This document shows positions 1-3,747 of a DNA stretch of 5,271 nt, in pieces. Position numbers and translations under genes: made by a program. Position 1 is the stretch's first letter. The number at the start of each line of letters is the position of its first letter. Under the pieces are notes generated by a model. It made no database searches. It saw only the letters and a list, made by a program, of their open reading frames with translations, and was not told the DNA's origin. The stretch is from Promicromonosporaceae bacterium (GTDB taxonomy: Bacteria; Actinomycetota; Actinomycetes; Actinomycetales; Cellulomonadaceae), in the NCBI GenBank assembly GCA_009780755.1, contig WQZL01000164.1, forward strand, positions 1 through 5,271, in the 5' to 3' direction.

Positions 1-169
1 CCGCGTTGCCACGCACATCCTGGCCTGGGAGGGCACCGAAGAAGACCCATCGAGGTGGTACTGGTTCGAGGGTAACTACGAAGCATACGAAGCCAACAAG
101 GTCGAGCGCCTTGGCGCCGACGCTGCCCGCCCCCACCGCGTCACCTACCGCAAGCTGGTCCGCGACTAA
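1..169 (+). CDS. ettA: C-terminal end of ABC-F ATPase, probable energy-dependent translational throttle protein EttA (5' partial)
   Basis: Reading from base 2, 55 codons run to a TAA at 167-169. The peptide contains the segments THILAWEG, WFEGNYEAYE and RLGADAARPHRVTYRKL. This order (T-HILA-EG, then W-F-GNY--YE, then RLG-DA--PHR--Y-KL) is characteristic of the extreme C-terminus of EttA. EttA is a cytoplasmic ABC-F protein with two ATPase domains; it binds the ribosomal E site and gates entry into elongation when ATP is low. That role is family knowledge: the Walker and signature motifs lie outside the window. The complete protein is usually about 555-560 residues, so roughly a tenth is visible. 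The next gene starts 7 bases after the stop, which suggests co-transcription. Another ABC-F paralogue is possible, but this tail fits EttA best. Confidence 0.9.
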   Translation, partial: RVATHILAWEGTEEDPSRWYWFEGNYEAYEANKVERLGADAARPHRVTYRKLVRD

Positions 170-176
170 GGCGGCT

Positions 177-1115
177 ATGCGAGTTTCGCTGCAAGATCGT
201 GGGCAACTTCAGCCGCCCGCTGACGGAGCCTGGCTCTACACGGTGACCCCTGGGGTGCATGGGGGACTCGTTGCCGTGTGGGTGGTTTCCGAGGAGCGCA
301 ACCCGCGCGTGGTGTTCCATCGGCCCGCCGGGTGCGACGCGGTGGCGGCGACCTATCAGACTTGTGAACCCGACCTAGTGGTGCCGATCTACGGTCTTCG
401 TTTGTCCTTCCCCGAGGCGCAGATTCTTCCGGCGCAGGCGGAGTTCCTGCCAGACGAAATCCTGCTGGTTGGCACGCGATGCCAGTATGCGAAGGACGGA
501 CCAGAGCTGAATGCTGAGGTGCGGAGCCTGGATGGCAAGCGCCTGCGGCGGGGCTGTTTTGGCGACGGCATCTCGCATGTGCGGGCCACTCCGAACGGCG
601 ACGTCTGGGTCGGCTACTTTGACGAGGGAGTCTTCGGAAACTGTGGCTGGGGCGACGCGGACGCCCCGGCCCCGCTCGGACGGGCGGGCGTGGTGCGCTG
701 GTCGAGCCAAGACTTCATGAAACTATATGAGGCGGGGCCAGAGGCGGATATCTGTGACGTCTACGCGGCAACGCTGTTCGGCGAGGACCTGTGGACGTCC
801 ACCTACGTGGACTTCCCGCTCAGCCACTTCACGGCCACCTCCCAGCGCATCATCCCGACCGCCGACTCAGGAGTGCAAGCGTTGATTACGGATGGCGCCA
901 CAGTCGTCACCGTGGGGGAGTACAGTAAACCGGGCACCTTCCGCGTCTGGGATACCGCCAGCACCGCGCGCGGCCCCCGTGCCACGGGCCGCATCGCACT
1001 GCCGAAGTACAACAGCAAGCGAGACGTGTTACGCGTGATGGGCCACGCCGACCAACTGCACGCCTTCCTCGGCGGCCGCTGGTACACCGCCCCCCTGGCC
1101 GATTTCCTGCCATAA
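177..1115 (+). CDS. Conserved protein of unknown function, beta-propeller-like
   Basis: This gene encodes 312 residues and starts at ATG 177, with AAGG at 168-171 acting as a weak ribosome binding site that overlaps the preceding stop codon. The same frame stays open upstream to base 6, but there the DNA encodes the EttA tail in another frame, so the start at 177 is preferred. No signal peptide or membrane segment is visible, so the product is probably cytoplasmic. The sequence alternates short beta-like strands with turns rich in G, D, N and W. The most conserved-looking stretch is residues 129-160, with GDGISHV, TPNGDVWVGYFDEGVFGN and GWGD, followed near 205-214 by LWTSTYVDFPL. From memory, proteins with a GDGI-HV-...-G-IWV-YFDEGVFGN core recur as uncharacterised proteins in actinobacteria and firmicutes. 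Strands of the form G-VWV... resemble propeller blades; that is inference. No catalytic motif was recognised. The 7-base gap suggests an operon with ettA. Confidence 0.85.
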   Translation: MRVSLQDRGQLQPPADGAWLYTVTPGVHGGLVAVWVVSEERNPRVVFHRPAGCDAVAATYQTCEPDLVVPIYGLRLSFPEAQILPAQAEFLPDEILLVGTRCQYAKDGPELNAEVRSLDGKRLRRGCFGDGISHVRATPNGDVWVGYFDEGVFGNCGWGDADAPAPLGRAGVVRWSSQDFMKLYEAGPEADICDVYAATLFGEDLWTSTYVDFPLSHFTATSQRIIPTADSGVQALITDGATVVTVGEYSKPGTFRVWDTASTARGPRATGRIALPKYNSKRDVLRVMGHADQLHAFLGGRWYTAPLADFLP

Positions 1116-1142
1116 CCACCACCTCATGGCCTTGGTCGTTCA

Positions 1143-1230
1143 CCCCGAGTTCGGTCATTCGCATTCTGAGTTCGGTTGTTTGTAGTGTTTTCGGTTGTGC
1201 GCACAACCGAAAACACTACAAACAACCGAA
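1143..1230 (+). repeat. 88-bp palindromic element, copy 1 (left end of an inverted pair)
   Basis: This element is a 28-base outer flank (1143-1170) followed by a perfect 60-bp palindrome (1171-1230) with no spacer, centred between 1200 and 1201. A further G-C pair extends the palindrome to 1170-1231. Each arm carries TTCGGTTGT twice (1171-1179 and 1190-1198, mirrored at 1203-1211 and 1222-1230). The flank repeats GAGTTCGGT at 1147-1155 and 1168-1176, 21 bases apart. The reverse complement of 2387-2474 aligns with it over all 88 bases without gaps: 80 are identical, and all 8 differences are transitions. It begins 28 bases after the stop codon of the preceding gene. As RNA it would fold into a very long hairpin, but no U tract follows, so a standard intrinsic terminator is not supported. 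Candidate roles are REP/MITE-like repeat, multi-site operator, or cassette end. Confidence 0.95.
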
Positions 1231-1251
1231 CACGCGGAGGGGAGGGGTCGC

Positions 1252-1299
1252 ATGGAGGAGCGCGGGGCAGGCTCTGCCTTGAAGAAGGCTGGGACGTAA
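1252..1299 (+). CDS. Possible 15-codon small ORF with strong ribosome binding site
   Basis: An ATG at 1252 opens 15 codons (MEERGAGSALKKAGT) ending in TAA at 1297-1299. Just upstream, 1236-1246 is very purine-rich and holds two GGAGG sequences, the nearer ending 6 bases before the ATG. That is a better Shine-Dalgarno match than that of any other gene here except EIIB. It lies between repeat copy 1 and the nuclease-like gene, so it could be a leader peptide, or the relic of a longer gene cut when the palindromic element arrived. The peptide matches nothing I recognise, and a chance ORF of this length is easy to obtain in GC-rich DNA. Confidence 0.2.
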   Translation: MEERGAGSALKKAGT

Positions 1300-1334
1300 G
1301 CTCAAGCGGGGGTTTTGTGCGGAGACAGCGAGTT

Positions 1335-1376
1335 TAGATTTCCACAGGCGCGGAATCGGCTGCGTAATCCACAGGC
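1335..1376 (+). promoter_or_regulatory. Tentative promoter region with paired TCCACAGGC motif
   Basis: TAGATT at 1335-1340 fits the actinobacterial -10 pattern TAnnnT and would start transcription near 1347, ahead of the nuclease-like gene. No convincing -35 was found at normal spacing. The 9-mer TCCACAGGC occurs twice (1341-1349 and 1368-1376), 27 bases apart. With the preceding bases, 1338-1346 and 1365-1373 each match the DnaA-box consensus TTWTNCACA at 8 of 9 positions. The direct repeat is seen; a promoter role or DnaA binding is inference. Outside these motifs and repeat copy 1, I see nothing else recognisable between 1116 and 1393. Confidence 0.25.
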
Positions 1377-1393
1377 CACCGCCTCATCGGAAA

Positions 1394-2365
1394 ATGAAAT
1401 CGAGCCGGTGGGGCATCGTTTTACGCATGAACGATGGAACAGGGCTGATTATCGCCCGCGAATCAGATCGAGGTCGCCTTCAAAGCGCGCACCGGCGAGG
1501 TGAAGTGGAGCGACTGCGTTGGGGTGGTTATCGACTGGTGCTCGCCTCCGCCGATGGCCCGGAGTATCGCTCGGACGAGGTGGCTCGCATGATGTTGGTG
1601 GATCGACAACTCAAGGCCGATCACGTATTCAGCCACAAATCTGCCGCACTGATTTGGGGGCTGCCCCGGTGGACGCCTGAGCCACGAATACAGGTCATCC
1701 AGCAATACCGCTCGTCACGAGGCACCCACCTCGATCTGAGGCGGCATTTCATGTACTTACACGAAGATGAAAAGGCGCAGGTGCATGGCCTGCCAGTCAC
1801 GGAGCTTCGGCGTACCGTTCTTGATTGCGCGGTGACGCTGCACCCGCTGGAATCCCTGGTCATTGCCGATAGGGCGCTGACGAGTGGCCTGACTGCCGCC
1901 GAGCTGCTGGTGGCCTTGGAAGCACGAGGAGCGATTCGTGGGCGCCGACTCGCCCGGTTGGTGATGGCCTTGGCCGATGGCGGGGCGGCCTCACCTTGGG
2001 AAACATGGCTGCGGTACATCGCACATCGGGCAGGACTGCCTCGTCCAACCACACAATTCGCGGTTCAGACCCGCCTTGGCCAGCGATATCTCGATCTGGC
2101 CTGGCCAGAGTACGGTGTGTTCGCGGAGTTCGACGGGCGGGTGAAGTACTGCGATGGAGCATTCGGGCCTGGCTACGATGCCGACCAGGCGCGATTCGAG
2201 GAGAAGCGGCGAGCTGATGCGGTTGAGGAGGCGACTGGACGTTCACTACTGCGGATTACGGCTGCCGATCGTCCCGCCGAGGTGGCTCACCGCCTAACTG
2301 AGCGATTTCCACCGCACCTTCAGTCAAGGCTCCGCCCAAACCCCCTACTCCCACCGATTCCCTGA
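1394..2365 (+). CDS. AbiEi/DUF559-like protein: N-terminal winged-helix domain plus C-terminal PD-(D/E)xK endonuclease-like domain
   Basis: The product is 323 residues from ATG 1394. A second in-frame ATG at 1427 would give 312 residues, and neither start has a good ribosome binding site, so the N-terminus is uncertain. Residues about 14-50 resemble the winged-helix domain of AbiEi-type antitoxins (RRGEVERLRWGGYRL). The middle shows family-typical blocks SHKSAALIWGLP (80-91) and GLPVTELRRTVLDCA (132-146). The C-terminal part (about 200-295) has E203 in PWETWLR, D234 in YLDLAWPE, and E245, D247 and K251 in EFDGRVKY, a plausible metal-binding and catalytic set of the Vsr/DUF559 branch of PD-(D/E)xK enzymes. 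All expected acidic and lysine residues are present, so it may be active on DNA; the substrate is unknown. No AbiEii-type nucleotidyltransferase is adjacent, so an ordinary type IV toxin-antitoxin pair is not seen. The gene is bracketed by two inverted copies of an 88-bp palindromic element. By eye it uses more A/T-ending codons than malQ. Confidence 0.88.
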   Translation: MKSSRWGIVLRMNDGTGLIIARESDRGRLQSAHRRGEVERLRWGGYRLVLASADGPEYRSDEVARMMLVDRQLKADHVFSHKSAALIWGLPRWTPEPRIQVIQQYRSSRGTHLDLRRHFMYLHEDEKAQVHGLPVTELRRTVLDCAVTLHPLESLVIADRALTSGLTAAELLVALEARGAIRGRRLARLVMALADGGAASPWETWLRYIAHRAGLPRPTTQFAVQTRLGQRYLDLAWPEYGVFAEFDGRVKYCDGAFGPGYDADQARFEEKRRADAVEEATGRSLLRITAADRPAEVAHRLTERFPPHLQSRLRPNPLLPPIP

Positions 2366-2386
2366 TCTCCGCTGACCAATCGCAAC

Positions 2387-2474
2387 TTCGGTTGTTTGCA
2401 GTGTTTTCGGTTGTGCGCACAACCGAAAACACTGCAAACAACCGAACTCAAGATGCAGACAACCGAACTCGGGG
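2387..2474 (-). repeat. 88-bp palindromic element, copy 2 (right end of an inverted pair)
   Basis: This is the same element as at 1143-1230 but in reverse orientation. The perfect 60-bp palindrome lies at 2387-2446, centred between 2416 and 2417, and the 28-base flank at 2447-2474 points away from the nuclease-like gene. The 9-mer TTCGGTTGT or its complement occurs five times here, the outermost at 2459-2467. Relative to copy 1 the palindrome changes only at 2399 (C instead of T) and its partner 2434 (G instead of A), so pairing is kept. It starts 21 bases after the nuclease-like stop codon and ends about 68 bases before the EIIB start. No target-site duplication was seen at its outer or inner ends. 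Confidence 0.95.
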
Positions 2475-2509
2475 ATGTGGGGTGGGTGCGGGCACCGGCT
2501 ACCAGGGGC

Positions 2510-2535
2510 TAGGCTTGTCTTTGAGTGGATAGGAG
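2510..2535 (+). promoter_or_regulatory. Ribosome binding site and tentative -10 of the EIIB gene
   Basis: AGGAG at 2531-2535 lies 7 bases before ATG 2543, a near-ideal Shine-Dalgarno site. It decides the start over the in-frame GTG at 2525, which would place the site inside the coding region. TAGGCT at 2510-2515 fits the TAnnnT -10 pattern, with transcription starting near 2522. No clear -35 was found, so the promoter part is weak. Confidence 0.45.
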
Positions 2536-2542
2536 ACTCGAC

Positions 2543-2782
2543 ATGACCAAGGCTGTTCAGATCCTCAGCGCGCTCGGTGGCGCGGCCAACATCTCGGAGC
2601 TAGACCCCTGCATCACGCGCCTGCGCCTAAAGGTGGTAGACCCCGAAGTGATCGACGAGCCTGCCTTGCAGGATGCCGGGGCACTCGGCGTTGTACGATC
2701 CGGCCGGGTAATCCAGGTCATCATCGGCCCCGAGGCCGACGACCTGTGCGCCGAGATGGCGTTGCTGCTCGCCGCCGATTAA
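2543..2782 (+). CDS. Stand-alone PTS EIIB domain, glucose family
   Basis: The product is 79 residues and corresponds to one complete EIIB domain of the glucose/N-acetylglucosamine PTS family (usually 75-90 residues). The phosphorylation motif is CITRLR at residues 23-28, with Cys23 as the expected phospho-acceptor, and the family pattern continues with GALGVVRSGRVIQVIIGPEAD. In the PTS, EIIB takes phosphate from EIIA and passes it to sugar bound in the EIIC membrane domain. It is cytoplasmic. Here it is encoded alone: no EIIC, EIIA or HPr gene is in the window, so it must serve a permease encoded elsewhere or act in regulation. Its stop codon overlaps that of the convergent channel gene. I am sure of the domain, not of the sugar; glucose, N-acetylglucosamine and maltose-type permeases share it. 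Confidence 0.93.
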   Translation: MTKAVQILSALGGAANISELDPCITRLRLKVVDPEVIDEPALQDAGALGVVRSGRVIQVIIGPEADDLCAEMALLLAAD

Positions 2783-3687
2783 TCGGCCGTCTCGTCGTCC
2801 AAGACGACCGGATAACCGATTCCGGCTTGAACTAACTCCTGCTGCGCCCGCTCTCGGAGCGCGCGCGCCACCACCCAGCGGGCGCTAGGTCGCACCCGCC
2901 CGTGCAGCGTGAACGAGTAGAAGCGCTCGGTCAGCATGTCCACTCCGCGCACCTCCGGCATCTCTAGCAGGTCCGCGGAGATCTCATCATCGAGCCACAC
3001 CGCCTCGATGGCCCGCGCCAGCGCGGCCCGCACTACATCCTGATCGGCTCCGGTGGGCACCCGCACCTCGGCCACCGCCCTAGCCCACTGCTGCGTGTGG
3101 TTGCCGGCCCGCAGAATCTCCCCATTACGGACATGCCACAGCGTGCCGTCAAACGACCGCACATGGGTCAGCCGCAGGTCTACTTGCTCGACGGTGCCGA
3201 CGGCGCCCGCACCCAGATCCACCACATCGCCCACCCCGTACTGATCCTCAATCAAGATGAAGATGCCCGAAAGGAAGTCCCGCACCAACGATTGGGCGCC
3301 GAAGCCGAGCGCCACACCTAGCACGCCAGCCGAGGCCAATAGCGGCATCACCACCTCGTCGGCGCCAACCGTTACCAAAATCAAAAAGAACGCAATCGAG
3401 CAGATCACCGCGCCCGCCGCCGACCGCAGCACCGACCCGATGGTGCGAATCCGCTGGGCGCCCCGCTCCGTCATCTCCGGGGTCATCCAGTCGGTCAGGC
3501 TGTGTTCGTCGTCTACATCGTCGGCGGCCTGTGCCACCGCGCAGTAGGCCCGGTTATACCTGACCGCCAGGCGCTCCGTGAAGTGCGCGATCACCCGGCG
3601 CGCAACAACCAGCGCTAGGGCACACCCCAACAAAATCAGCGCCACCTGTAGCGGCCAGGCCCGAAACCAATCCCAAAAGTCATTCAC
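2779..3687 (-). CDS. Small-conductance mechanosensitive channel, MscS family
   Basis: From GTG 3687 the product is 302 residues, close to MscS size (E. coli MscS is 286). Hydrophobic segments lie near residues 11-30, 88-109 and 113-147. The third holds the MscS pore signature GVLGVALGFGAQSLVRDFLSG, here cited in two parts at residues 121-131 (glycine/alanine helix packing) and 132-141. IFILIEDQYGVGDVV and GTVEQVDLRLTHVRSFDG follow, the usual beta domain. WHVRNGEI (184-191) has R where many homologues have P. The C-terminal part would form the cytoplasmic cage. The channel sits in the inner membrane and opens on hypo-osmotic tension. The frame is open to a GTG at 3804, but that start would overlap divergent malQ by 57 bases, and the extra 39 residues look unlike channel sequence. 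TAGATT on the minus strand (3696-3701) ends 8 bases before GTG 3687, which would suit a leaderless transcript. The gene is convergent with EIIB. Confidence 0.9.
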   Translation of the reverse strand: MNDFWDWFRAWPLQVALILLGCALALVVARRVIAHFTERLAVRYNRAYCAVAQAADDVDDEHSLTDWMTPEMTERGAQRIRTIGSVLRSAAGAVICSIAFFLILVTVGADEVVMPLLASAGVLGVALGFGAQSLVRDFLSGIFILIEDQYGVGDVVDLGAGAVGTVEQVDLRLTHVRSFDGTLWHVRNGEILRAGNHTQQWARAVAEVRVPTGADQDVVRAALARAIEAVWLDDEISADLLEMPEVRGVDMLTERFYSFTLHGRVRPSARWVVARALRERAQQELVQAGIGYPVVLDDETAD

Positions 3688-3747
3688 ATTTGAGAAATCT
3701 AGTCGAATAGTTCGGCAAAGTGGCCCCAAGGGTGCAAAGATCGTCCC

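Noticed and set aside
6..176. Upstream extension of the beta-propeller-like gene to a TTG at base 6
   Set aside because: The same bases encode the recognisable EttA C-terminus in another frame, and ATG 177 follows its stop codon directly.
1143..1230. Rho-independent terminator
   Set aside because: The hairpin is far longer than usual, has no U tract on either side, and the same element recurs with a structured flank. A terminating effect is possible but is not its evident design.
1338..1376. Replication origin
   Set aside because: Only two imperfect DnaA-like boxes, with no AT-rich region and no origin-associated gene.
1394..2365. Type IV toxin-antitoxin operon (AbiEi/AbiEii)
   Set aside because: Only the AbiEi-like N-terminal domain is present, fused to a nuclease-like domain; no AbiEii nucleotidyltransferase is adjacent.
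1143..2474. Insertion sequence or composite transposon
   Set aside because: The inverted ends are clear, but no transposase was recognised and no target-site duplication is visible outside 1143 and 2474. It is kept as a hypothesis, not annotated as a mobile element.
1143..2474. CRISPR array
   Set aside because: There are only two copies, in opposite orientation and about 1.2 kb apart with a gene between them; no spacer pattern or cas gene.
2794..2808. Terminator hairpin GTCGTC-CAA-GACGAC after the EIIB gene
   Set aside because: The stem is only 6 bp, has no T tract, and lies within the channel coding sequence, where repeated Asp codons explain it.
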